Below are positions 53,330-64,000 of a DNA stretch of 64,000 nucleotides, one piece after another. Location: NCBI GenBank assembly GCA_037783545.1, contig JBBELK010000162.1:2232001-2296000 (forward strand), written 5' to 3'. Positions within the stretch are counted from its first letter, which is position 1; every line of letters starts with the position of its first letter. The DNA comes from Henricia sp. BOLD:AAB3569 (Eukaryota > Echinodermata > Asteroidea > Spinulosida > Echinasteridae). The position numbers were made by a program, and so were the translations under genes. The notes below the pieces were generated by a model. That model ran no database searches, had not been told where the DNA came from, and saw only the letters and a list, made by a program, of their open reading frames with translations.

Positions 53330-53450
53330 GTTGCGTGTCAGACACATTCTGGTGAAATAAAAACCCCTAGTTGTGGTATGTTTTGAAAGAATGGTTAAAG
53401 TACTACATTTAACATTTATATTCAGCAATAAATTGTGATTTTTCGACTTG
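53330..53450 (+). promoter_or_regulatory. Probable 3' UTR with two poly(A) signals
   Basis: AATAAA occurs at 53356-53361, 27 bp after the stop, and again at 53427-53432. Either could direct cleavage. The first would leave a very short 3' UTR. Which one is used cannot be told from sequence. Confidence 0.5.
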
Positions 53451-55653
53451 AAAATCATTCATAAATAAGCTGCATTGAGATTATATGAACTTCAAGAAAA
53501 TTCCAAAAGCTATTATACACAGAAAGTACATGAATTTGATTTTTGGATTTTTTGATAATTCACACGCTTTTTTGACATACTTTTGTATGAGAATTTTAAT
53601 GACATCGGCATTATTACAGAGTTTATTTTCATTCAAGTGATATGGTGTGATGTCTGTTTGATTGAGCTGTATAAGTTGGCTGAATTTTATTTTGTTACGC
53701 AGATTATTCCTATTTGAATCCGTTATGTAATGTCACTGTATGTACATGTAATGCCTATTGATTGGAAATGATGAAATAAGTGTCTTGCATTACTTGATCT
53801 GCCAAAAACATGTTAAAGGAGAAGTATACCTCAAAAAAACACAAAAGAGGTGCAATTCATACGACCCAATGAAAAATAGATAGGAATTTTACAAAGAAGT
53901 TATCAAACACCCTGGAAACGTGTTGCACCGCGAAACATGCTAAGCGCATGTATGGTGGTGTCCCTTTGCAACATGACCTCGCACCCGGCCCTGAGAGGCA
54001 CTTTTACCGACACGCCGTGTCCACACTGAACTTATCGTCTAAGGAAAGGTTACCCGGAAAAGTAACCACTGGACTGAGGAAAGGTTACTGAGAGGAAAAC
54101 GTTTGACTTAAAATGGGAAAGTACCAGTCGTCCAGTAAGCTTTCCCAAAAAAAGGCCCAGTGCGAACAAGGCTCTTGTATAACATAAATGTATGAATTGC
54201 ACTCCTTTAGCACAATGTCTTTTGTTTCTTGGGTAGACTTCTTCTTTATGTTTATTTTATTAGTCATGCAGAAAGTCTGAGTGATAATTGTCCCTGTTAA
54301 TCGCGTAATAAAAATAAGGTTTTATAATATATATAAATGTAGCCATATCTTAGATTCTTCATATCATGAACCTGTGAAATCATACAAATCACAAGTTAAT
54401 ATTTCTTACTGCGTGTGTAACTGACATTCCGTCAAATAAAACCAAATCTTGCCTAATGCTATTCTTCATAGAACCCCTGAACGTCAAAGACCTGTTTAAT
54501 TTTTACTTGTAGTTTTCAGTCAGAATTAAACTATTTTCTATTTCTCTGGAAGGAAATAACGCGTGGGGCCAGGCGGGTGTCACATTTGAAATGACCAAAA
54601 AGCCCACACATGCTTTCGCATAAAGTACTTATTCCTTTGACATTCCAGCTTAGATGTAGGAGTTAGCTTAGCTAAATGATCATGTTTTAAAAAACTAGTG
54701 TGTAGTTGTTGTACATGTAGTTGAGATCTTTCTAAAATATGTTATACTGAAAACAACATAATGTCCAATACTCACATGATGATAATGGACCTGAGACGTG
54801 GCTCTGTGCCTTGTCCAAAGTCTGGTGTGAGCTTGTCTTACGATGGTTGCTGGCAAAATCTAGGTGTCCGTATGATATATGGTTGCACACCAGTAAATAG
54901 GGCTCCCATAGGAACCAATGCTAAATGCCCTATTTTCAAAAATCATTTAAAAATACTCACAACTCTCTCAGCTTCTCAGGACAACAACCCGAATACTCAC
55001 TGATTTCTCATCTTTTCAATTCTGTTCAATTGTATGAGGGTAATCCGTCACTTTTATTCCCTAATTTCCACTTGAAACAAAACTACCCCTACAAGTAGTG
55101 AAACTTGCTAATCAGACCTGCATACATTTTGGAACAAAGGCACATACGCTACTGGGCAAAATAGGGCCACTTTTAGGAGCTACAGTGTCTAAAATGTTTA
55201 TAGTTGGAAGAAAAAATACCCCACATCGCGACGATAGTCATATTCTACACAGGATCAGGACCACACTCGTTCAGCTCGAAACTCTCCCTAATAAAGAAGA
55301 AATTGAGGGGGGCATACAAAATATTCATGAGCTCGGCGCACAGATCTCTGCCTATTTACTTGTGTGCACCCATATGACTACTGGTACTATAGGGCCTCCT
55401 TAATTAGTTTTATAGAGTCCTGACCCTAGGTGCCAGACTACTTGGTTCCAATCGTCTTCAGAACGAGATTTGGAATATACACGTAATTGGCACCACTCCA
55501 ATCGGCCGTTTGAATTCCGTTACAACGGCTTTGTGTTCCAAACCTGGTGTGACTTGATTATACTGCTAAAAATGCTTTTCAAACCAGTTTCACTATAGCT
55601 CCCAGTATTATAGTACTGCAAAATTCCCTGTATGTGCTTTACTTCTAGCTTAC
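53451..55653. other. Intergenic, two open frames of unknown meaning
   Basis: Plus-strand frames at 54761-55003 and 55098-55403 are open in different frames. The second contains a Leu-rich stretch and NKEEIEGGIQNIHELGAQIS, which is amphipathic. I recognise no family, and no promoter or splice evidence links them. They could be part of a decayed repeat or an unrecognised small gene. Confidence 0.3.
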
Positions 55654-55655
55654 TA

Positions 55656-56597
55656 CAGTGTGAGTAAAAAATTAACTATACACTTTTAAAATTACTTGTT
55701 GCGTTTTAGTGTACCAATATTTATATGAGATGTTTTGACTCGATTTTAGATAAGTTCTCCTGTGTTTTTTGGTAGCAATTTAATTAAATTATGTTTCATG
55801 CATGATCGCACATGAGGCAAATAAGGGTGTCGGGTGGAACATGGCTTGGGCCAATTCAGTGTTGCTCGGAAAAAGAAAAGGACTTGAACCAGTGCAGAGC
55901 TGACAACCCTCCCGGATTTTTGCAACAGATTCTTCGGAAAATGACTAATTTTGTAAACTTGTCCTGACATGGATAAACACCCACGGGGATTTCTAGATGT
56001 GTTTGGAGTCACAGAATGAACCTGTTTTCCAAGATGTCCTCCTCAAAACCCGGGAGGGTTGGCAGCTCTGCCAGTGACTTGGTTGTTGTCAAGAATCAAC
56101 AAAGCCTCTTTGATGCATACGTACAATGAAACATCTTGTGGGTTATTCTTCATCTTAAAACATGGCTCATCCTCAGCTCACACCCCAGCAAAGGGCCTAC
56201 ATGGTAAGCGAATTCCACCGCACACAAAGTGCCACGGCTATGTTCCAAAGCTTTCGCCATGCAGCAATTTCCTAATGCAAAGATGTCCAACTCGTGCCCG
56301 CCGTTAACTCAAATGTTCGTAAATACCAAGCCACAGGGATAAGCCACAACCTAAACAAAGGCAAGTTTTTGGGGGTTTTGTTTTGGTCCCTTTTTTCAAT
56401 TCTGATTAGTTGGCGCAAGTCGTTTTCCACCCGACATCCTTATTTGCCTCATGTGCGGTCATGCATGAACATATTAAACTGCTACCAAAAAACACGGGAG
56501 AACTTATCCAAAATACATGTCAAAACATCTCATATAAATATTGGTGCACTAAAACACAAGTAATTTTAAAAGTGTATAGTTGTTTTTACTCGCACTG
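55656..56597. mobile_element. TA-flanked mariner-like non-autonomous element (cagtgtgagtaaaaa ends)
   Basis: TA dinucleotides at 55654-55655 and 56598-56599 flank cagtgtgagtaaaaa and tttttactcgcactg, with aactatacacttttaaaatt mirrored inside. Arms of about 200 bp match, including gcacatgaggcaaataaggg against ccttatttgcctcatgtgc. No transposase is visible. Confidence 0.88.
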
Positions 56598-59440
56598 TAC
56601 AGCTTTCACACCTGATGTGTTTTCGTTGTATTTGATTAATTCACAATGATTAACCACTTCGGTTCTGGCGTACAACTATGCTGAAATTATGCTAAAATGT
56701 AAGTGCACTTACAATTTATACATTGGATCTTAAAGAAAATACTCAGTATTGTCAAGTTTGTAAGAATAATTGTACATTTCTATGAGCTTACACATTTTAA
56801 ATGAAAATTATGCACAAAGTGTAAAATTAGAGTGAAACTGATGTACTACTATCAAATGATTCTGATTTTTGATGTAAGGAATCCATACTTAATATTGCGT
56901 TATACAATATATAGTATAATTTTGCTTTGAACAACTGAACGATTACTACACCTATAAGCATATCGCGGCTGTTTATTTTGTTTTTAAATCGAACAAAATT
57001 ACTTTTTAAAATTACGGCGACCCTTGTCATGTAACCATAGGAACAAATCAGAGACAACTATAAGGGGGAAAACGTTAGAATTCAAACCAGAATTGTGGCA
57101 CAATTTTCCACCCTGATTCTTTTCTCGTTGGGATCAGAAATCCGTGTTTGTGTTCAAATTCATATCCGGTCACTCGGGATTTTATCTTACGACATTACAA
57201 TACTCACAATAAGTTAGGGAAATTGTATGTTGTCAATTTTTGAATTTTTTGTTCTTTAAATGACTGTTTTCACCTATTCCTGTGACAAGATGTGTCTGTC
57301 ATGCAGATATTATTGTCTAATCATAATAATACAAATCATTTAAGTGGAATGCATACCCTCATTCAAATATCTGCGTACACCCCACAATGTCCCTAACTTA
57401 TTATGAGTAGTGTATTATAAAACATGTAATGGTATGATCATGATCGCAAAAGACCTGGGGGAGGGGGCGTGTTATGATGGGCAATTCCATGATTAGTTAC
57501 GTTACATTTTAAGGTGCCTTATAGGTACATTATGTTTGACCGCTATATTAAGATCGATATATATTATTGTTTCATTTTGATGGTGTCAATACGTCTAAAC
57601 CATACCATACTTCACACTATATCAAAAATAAAATCATGAGACGTTTCTGTGAGTGATATCAAGAACTTTATCTAAATTGGTTATTTACGTTACATGAAAA
57701 GGACCTGGGGGAAAAAATAAGTCTTTGCCCCAAAAGTTTCCTTAAACTAGGTTCATCTGAAACCAAGTTTGGCAATCATCTCATTGCTGGTATCAAGTGA
57801 ATTGATATATGACCTGTAACAATTAAACTCTTTTCAATTTCAATTATACAACGGCAAAAACATGGTTAGTTACGTTACTGTTAGTTACAATTTTGTCCAT
57901 CCATATACAAATTGTTCCTGGTCCCGTTGTGCTCACGTGTGCATGAAGGTCTCCCATTGCTTTTCACATCAAGAACATATGTATAGTCAAATTTAGGATA
58001 GGTATACCCCATCTTCTATACATTTTCAAGCAAGATATTAACACTCTATTTTTGCTGAATTTCGGTGTGTAAAGACTTAAATTGCGTCTTAATTGCTCAA
58101 ATTCATCGAAACTCGCCGAACCCTTCATAACTTTACGAAGATTTTAACAGTTGCATTTCACAAAACATTTAGGGTCTTGTCCACTAATTCATGGAATTGC
58201 CCTACTGTTTTTGCAACTTGTTTGAGAAAAATTAAGGAGAATTATTTGCCATCTCGGGAGTCAGATAAGGGGGTGGGGCGCAATGACAGTTTTACTGCTA
58301 TGAATTTAGAAGCACAATTTCTACCATCTATAGTCTTTTGTATACCTGCAGTTGTATGTAGTGTGAACATACAGTAATTTTCATGGCCAAGATTTTGTAT
58401 GATTTTGAATGAAAGATTTTGTATTCAGAATAAATGAATGTTATTCAGTATTTCGTATTTTTGTAATTGGTATTTTAAGTTTACAATGATAATATTTTAA
58501 TAAAAATACATTAGAATGCTACATTAATGTTTCAAAGATTCTTTAAATTTGGAAAATGATTTTGTATACCTCCCCGGAAGCAGCTTTTGATATTTAGAGG
58601 CAAGGATTTTGACATATATTTGCCAATATTAACGGTTTAACTGCGATCACTGATAAACCAGTTTATTACCGAAATCGACATGTTCAGCTTTTCTAGTTTT
58701 CCTAAAAGAATGTAATGGTCAACACAGTAAAATGCCTTACTGAGATCTAAGAAAACTGTTCCGGTCATTTTCCCGTGATCCATAGCTTAAATACACTCGT
58801 TTGTTATATCGTTTATTGTACAATCCGATTATGATAAGTTTGTCGTGTGACCCACTCGTCATTTAAATTATTACAATGGTATATCATGATATAGTAATTA
58901 CGAGATTTTTCTCGTGTGACCCTGGCCATAGTCTCAGTAAGCTGGCAGTTCTGACCCACATATATTATGAAATATTTTCCTTAATTATGCCCAACTTTTT
59001 TACCAATAAATCCCAAAGTGGTCTGTGAACTTGAATGTATACTTTTAAGCATGCAACAATCATTCAAGCTGATTAGCTGAATTCCTCTTTCGGGTTTCTT
59101 ATAAATAGGCAAATTATATTGGTGTGATTTTTTCCGAATGCTGCAGTTGTATATGAAGCTTCAATATTTTAAAAGTTTAATCGCAAAACTCGATAAATGC
59201 CAAATCCAAAACAATTGAGATAATGGTGTCAGTATACATTCTCGATTGGCGGTCCTATATATACATTTTTCAAATAGTATTATTGGCAAACTGTGTTATA
59301 TCCCACAAAAAAACTGTCTTACTTATTGGAATTTGCCATTGACTGCAGTGTTTAGTTGTAATACAAAAGAGCAGTTTTCTCAAAATGCCACAAATTGATA
59401 TATAGCGTTTTGAGATGGAAACTCTTCATATATAGGCCTA
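56598..59440. other. Intergenic, AT-rich, nothing recognised
   Basis: Open frames here (for example 58093-58377) have no family motifs. acaataagttagg/ccctaacttattatgag near 57205 and 57395 form a short inverted pair. No bounded element could be set. Confidence 0.45.
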
Positions 59441-59449
59441 GGCTATATA

Positions 59450-60440
59450 AGTCTGTTTTCAATACTGGGGAGACTTCTTCTTCTTTTTTTATTGGGGAGA
59501 CTTTTTTGAGTTTGATGGGGAAAAAAGACGACTGAAGCAAAACACATGAGTGCCACAGCGGCAGTTGGCAAACGGTCGAGCGTTGTACGGTCGACTGTTG
59601 CACCAGCTCGACCGTTGTTAGCGACTTGAGAAAACATATCTATTTTGAGTTAAAACCACTTTCAAACAACAGACCAGCTGCAACAGATTTCAAAAATACC
59701 TTTGTTGCAAAAAATTATCAAGCGGTTGCTGTTTTATGCTTGTTAAATTGCGTCTAATTTACGTGCGGAATCGTCAATGAAATTAATAGACAGCTAGTTC
59801 AAAAATTGTGATGTGATGCATATAGCCCCTATATACACGCGCACTCTCGGCATGCAGCTTACCCGGTACAAGTTCGCCTATAAGTACACCTTCGCGCGAC
59901 TCATTTTTCTCATTTTTCGAAATAATAAAGAAAATGTTTCTGCTCTTTTTGTTTCATAGTGTCTGGTAAAACATACAACCACGCAACTACTGGGCATATC
60001 TCTGGCTTTTTGGACCAAACAAAATCTTCAAAAAACACCATTTAACAGAGACGGTTTTCCAAGTTTTTTGCGTGTAAACTTATGAGCTGCCAACCCTCCT
60101 GGGTTTTTGGGAAGACATCTGGGAAAACAGGGACTTCTCTTTCTCATAATTGCGTCACGGGGTCACGCGCATATCATTAATACATAATGAGCGTTTCAGA
60201 AATCGCGAAAATCTCATTTTCGAAAAGCGAACTTTTGCTTGCAATTTATCGACTTAAAACCGACAATTAAAAAAAAATCCACGTCGGCAAGAGGGATGTT
60301 TGGACTATCGAAAAAAGCCTAACTGCATGCAAGGGGGATTCTAGCTCTTTAAGATATTTCTTTTGTTTTGAGAGAAGATGAATGACATTGTACAGATATA
60401 TAATCCTGGAGGAAAGGGTCTCTCCAGTATTGAAAACAGA
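59450..60440. repeat. Inverted repeat pair enclosing a TTAA-element fragment
   Basis: gtctgttttcaatactgggg at 59450 is mirrored by tctccagtattgaaaacaga near 60420. Between them, 59905-60352 matches the right half of the 51002-51977 element, including gtgtctggtaaaacatacaa and caagggggattct. Confidence 0.7.
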
Positions 60441-61470
60441 CACATATATATATCCTCGGGTTACCATATTTCGCGCACATAAGCCTTGTCACTGTTTTGA
60501 TCACAATAAAGTAACCAAAAAGAACCTTTTGGCTCCTTTGTCAGATTCCTTATGTCCAACTCTACCTGGGAGTAAAATTTCAAGAAAGAGCAACGTCGCC
60601 GTACGACGCTAGCTTTATTTTTGCAAACACATGCAAAAGTAGACTTGCTATTAAAGTTACGTGACGTAAATTCGCGCACTAGTCACATGTCACACTACGG
60701 TGTCCCCGTTGTGCCCAGTATCTGAAAATTATGCTTCTAGCAGAAGTGCTTTCTAAAACTATGATCCAGTAATAAGGACACCAATGAAAGATTATATTTG
60801 AGTTTTGGAGATGATCGAGTCATACAATTCAACTGCACAATTTTTTTCTCGGACACGTAGGCCTACATGTATTACCAAAACCGGCAGTGAAGTTGACTAA
60901 AGGAGGACGCGGCCCATACGGGTTGAAACATAGGGGTGCCTGTATTGCTAGCTGTTTATTTGATTTTTTTTAAATAGGAAAACTTTGTTTTTGTTTTGTC
61001 ATGCTTTGCTTGCTGTTCAATTGGTTATTCTCTTGGCCTATCTCCCTGGTGGAATATATATGGAGAAACGAAATTTTACATTTCTTAGTGAAATTTCTTG
61101 AATGTAAAAAGTTAAATTTCTTTATTTAAAATGCGAAAAGATATCAGTTCAGGTCAGACTTCCCTTTGATTTAATTAAATGCCCATCACGCTCCAACAAT
61201 TAATTATGCAAATGACCCCCTAGGCCCTGCAATCAAAGCTTTACTTTTTTTATTAAAAAAACCCCAAAATACAAAATGTGTAGAGGTATTAAAATTTTTT
61301 TTTTCGTGAAAAAACATTTTCGTAAAATTACTAATTATTAATGAAAGTAGCATTACATTGTGTAATATAATCCATATTGACTCAAACATTTCTCAGAACC
61401 ATTTTGATTGTAGTATTTTGTACCCTAAATTAACAGTTATTCAATTACTTACCGAGAAAGCCTTAATTTT
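60441..61470. other. Intergenic, nothing recognised
   Basis: Short open frames on both strands lack motifs. No bounded repeat was found. Confidence 0.45.
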
Positions 61471-61473
61471 TCA

Positions 61474-61970
61474 CGGTACGACTAAACTCCTCAAAACAAG
61501 TTTGGTAAGTCAAGTTCGACTGACGATTTCTCTCTTGTTGCAAAATAATAATTGAATTTTATATATCATTGGAAGGCCCTGTTATTCCTCTTTACGATGA
61601 TGTGTCATTTGTTATGATTAAGCAATTGGGGGATGTGCAGCACAGCTGAATACGGGGCGGGTGTAAAGTGAAATGTCACAAAATGCATTGCTATTGTCAA
61701 AAAGTGCATTGACATTCCCATCCTCCAAGCAAAAGGGGAATGCCCTGCATGACAATAGCATGTGAATTTTGTGACATTTCACTTTCCACCCACCCCTGTA
61801 TTCCGCTATACTGCACATCCCCCCAATTGATTAATCATAACAAGTGACATCATTGTAAAGATGAATAACATGGCTTTCCAATGATACCAAATTCAAGGGA
61901 AATGATTTAGTAACAAGAGAGAAATCGTCAGTCAAACTTGACTTTCCGAACTTTTTGAGGAGTTTATATA
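61474..61970. mobile_element. Foldback element (about 500 bp)
   Basis: Arms match over about 200 bp. Examples are gtcaagttcgactgacgatt against aatcgtcagtcaaacttgac, ttatgattaagcaattgggg against cccaattgattaatcataa, and aagtgaaatgtcacaaaatg against ttttgtgacatttcactt. The outer limits are approximate. Confidence 0.85.
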
Positions 61971-62057
61971 GTCGCGGGATCTACTATTTCTCGCGCGATT
62001 ATGCACCGCGCTAGGTGGGTACCTGTCATCTCGGAGGGCTACTGCACACTTTATCCT

Positions 62058-62235
62058 CGCCGTAGCCTTGTCCAAGGGCTATGATATTGTGTGAGTCCGT
62101 GAAGAATTTGCATGTATGCTATGCAGCGAAAGTGCGCCATCGCGCGGTGAATTGTAGCCAACTGCAAAATAGTCTGTTTACCGAAATAATTATCTTGGTC
62201 TGAATCCTGACTTCTCGGGCGAGGCTGTATCATAT
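62058..62235. repeat. Partial relative of the tagccttgtccaag foldback
   Basis: gccgtagccttgtccaaggg and later aattatcttggtctgaatcc follow the left-arm order of 25292-26135. The right arm is absent. Confidence 0.65.
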
Positions 62236-62285
62236 GATACAAAGTATCCTTTAAATAGCAGCCAATCGCCGACGCGGACAACGGA

Positions 62286-62490
62286 GGGCGGTCGGTTTGG
62301 CGTAGTGGTTCTTTCCTCGCCTTTCACCTCTGGCGTCCCGGGTTCGAATCCGGGGCGTGTATGTGGATTGGGTTTGCAGTCCCTACTTGACCGCGTGGGT
62401 TTTCCCCTGGGGAATTTCTCTGGGGGTTTTCCTCCCACTTCTAAAACTGCAACTCCTTCTTCGTCCTCTCTAGCTGATAATAAAGTATAG
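62286..62490 (+). mobile_element. tRNA-derived SINE, third type
   Basis: It has an A-box-like tttggcgtagtggttc and a B-box-like cgggttcgaatccggg at tRNA-like spacing. A tail follows with gtgggttttcccctgggg and ggttttcctcccacttctaa. The acceptor-stem positions do not pair, so this is a SINE head and not a working tRNA gene. Confidence 0.75.
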
Positions 62491-62502
62491 TTAAAAGCTA
62501 AA

Positions 62503-62826
62503 AAACTATGAATTGTAGGATAGGGCGACAAATCGTGTGTAAAAAAAGGTATGTTAGGACGACGTGCTCAATAGGGCGACATTTTGGTGTCGCCCTAATA
62601 TTTTTGAGTTTAAAAATCATTTTTTTAGGTCAAAAACCATTTTTTTTTTTAAATCGAGAACCATTTTTATTAGGTCTGAAACCGATTCTCTTAGGTCTGT
62701 GACCATCTCCGGAAGCTTTGGGTAAAAAAATAAGGTGTCGTTTTGAGTGACTCTTGCCGAAATTTCGGTGGTCTCCGGTGAGAGTCTTCCCGAAATGTCG
62801 CCCTATTGCGGCATTCAGGGTTGTTT
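62503..62826 (+). mobile_element. agggcgac element, copy 4
   Basis: It begins gaattgtaggatagggcgac and ends gaaatgtcgccctattgcgg; the centre and the accatttttattaggtct repeats match copy 3 in reverse orientation. It is followed by a (att)n run, as copy 2 is. Confidence 0.85.
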
Positions 62827-62839
62827 AAACCCGTATAGT

Positions 62840-63150
62840 TATTATTATTATTATTATTATACATTACTTATACAGCGCCAGAATCCAAAAAAGCTCTAAG
62901 GCGCTTTACATTAAAATTAGGATAAAAACGTACATCAAAACTAAAAAAAACATTAACACAAACTACATGTATACTAGTTAAAACATTTAGTAAAAAGATG
63001 GGTTTTCAAAACTTTCTTGAAGACACTGACTGATCCTGCCAACCTCACACCCAAAGGCAGTGCGTTCCACAGATCAGGAGCCAGGGGTTATAAGGGGTTA
63101 TAATGGCATAAAGGGCCTTAGTTGCCGAAGATGCCATAAAATTAACAACA
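62840..63150 (-). mobile_element. Interspersed repeat with gcgccttagagc-like end, minus orientation
   Basis: (att)n, then acttatacagcgccagaatc and ctctaaggcgctttacat, then gacactgactgatcctgcca and caaaggcagtgcgttccaca. The tatacagcgcc...aaggcgctttac end is common in repeats of marine invertebrates. No tRNA-like head is seen. Confidence 0.65.
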
Positions 63151-64000
63151 ACAACAACGCGGACAACGGCCAGCATTACCGAGTACATGTATCACATGCA
63201 TGCACGGTGTTTACAATCTGCGCGCGTTACATTTGAATGCCTGCAATCATGCTGCAATGCACTGCCAAGCGTCCTGATTGGTCCATCAGAGGAGACAAGA
63301 TTTCTATCGCTTGTTCCACCGCGAAATGGGGCCTGTTCCAACAGGGCCGCTGTATCTGGGAGTTAGGGAGTGCGTTAAAGGGGCACTGTTGCAAGAGGAT
63401 GCTTAAACTGTGCAATAATGTAAACACAATACATGTACAATGTATGTGCAACCATGCATGTCCTCAAGGAACAAATAAACTGGCCCACAAGGTGGTGGCT
63501 ATATATTCGGTATATGGTCTATATCATGTATATGTGCCTTTACGGTTCCCCCACAATTCACTGTGCGCGGTATATGGGAGTGCATGATGGGATACAATTA
63601 TAGTACACTCACAGAGGCGCTGGTTTACGTCCGTGCACAAGTGAATGTAATTCCGGACTAGTGGAAAGCGGATCGAGTTCTTGGCTGCTTCAAACTTGTA
63701 AAAATGTGGTGAATTTGTGTTTCTGACACAAATGTTAACTGGTAATATAAAGCTCAGGTACAGATTCAACATACTGTCTGTTTGGGATTATATCGGCAAC
63801 TAGAGCTAGTGGAATAATTGAAATGTATTTCGAAAACCTGTCACGCGCCAGCGTGGGTACGTACTCATATGGACCTGAGACGGGCAAACAAGTTGGGTAA
63901 AAAAGTTGGGCAATGTCTCCGTTACCAATACTAGTTAGTAATGTTTGATCCAATAGACCTGAAACGTAATGACGTCACGGAATGTTTACCGCGGTGCATT
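63151..64000. other. Intergenic end of window, nothing recognised
   Basis: Open frames on both strands lack motifs. No exon or bounded repeat was found. Confidence 0.45.

Noticed and set aside
52106-52262. CRISPR-like array
   Set aside because: The units are contiguous 17-bp tandem copies without spacers, in an animal intron.
62300-62372. Candidate tRNA gene from A- and B-box-like words
   Set aside because: The acceptor stem does not pair and a SINE-type tail follows. The same applies to the B-box words at 29438, 39175 and 50108.

Overview
This window is animal genomic DNA. It holds the 3' part of one large, intron-rich plus-strand gene, embedded in dense interspersed repeats. Nothing points to a prokaryote or an organelle: coding sequence is broken into about 120-240 bp exons with GT-AG borders, and tRNA-derived SINEs, a LINE reverse-transcriptase remnant and many inverted-repeat DNA transposons fill the introns. 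The repeat mix and the CUB-only gene suggest a marine invertebrate deuterostome, perhaps an echinoderm. That placement is an inference from general character, not from a diagnostic marker.

Region 1-2340 is intron or upstream sequence of the same gene, with no recognisable exon. From 2341 to 53329 I reconstruct 28 coding exons that encode 14 consecutive CUB domains (numbered CUB-a to CUB-n here), ending at a TGA stop at 53327-53329. Exon lengths sum to 4952 bp including the stop, about 1650 residues. Every exon joins in frame with the next. All domain-boundary introns are phase 1, and each CUB is cut once more by an internal intron whose position and phase vary. A long CUB-only tail that ends directly at the stop, without transmembrane, EGF, sushi or LDLa segments, is the architecture of cubilin, the peripheral endocytic receptor that works with amnionless and megalin. 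The EGF-bearing N-terminus would lie upstream. Several exons (12, 13, 17, 24, 28) are short or lack an ATG and were found by reading CUB motifs and splice sites. Poly(A) signals follow at 53356 and 53427.

The introns carry (i) a TTAA-flanked group of elements with AGG...CCT ends; (ii) TA-flanked Tc1/mariner/pogo-like non-autonomous elements; (iii) an 844-bp foldback with a 10-bp direct repeat; (iv) a TTA-flanked Harbinger-like MITE; (v) a hAT-like element with a transposase scrap; (vi) four copies of an element built around the motif agggcgac; (vii) tRNA-derived SINEs; and (viii) one LINE fragment. Several are visibly nested.

Region 53434-64000 is intergenic and repeat-rich; I see no convincing second gene. 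The most notable gene-level observations are the eighth CUB (CUB-h), which has lost both cysteines of its second disulfide, the uneven retention of calcium-site residues along the array, and the contrast between invariant boundary introns and drifting internal introns.
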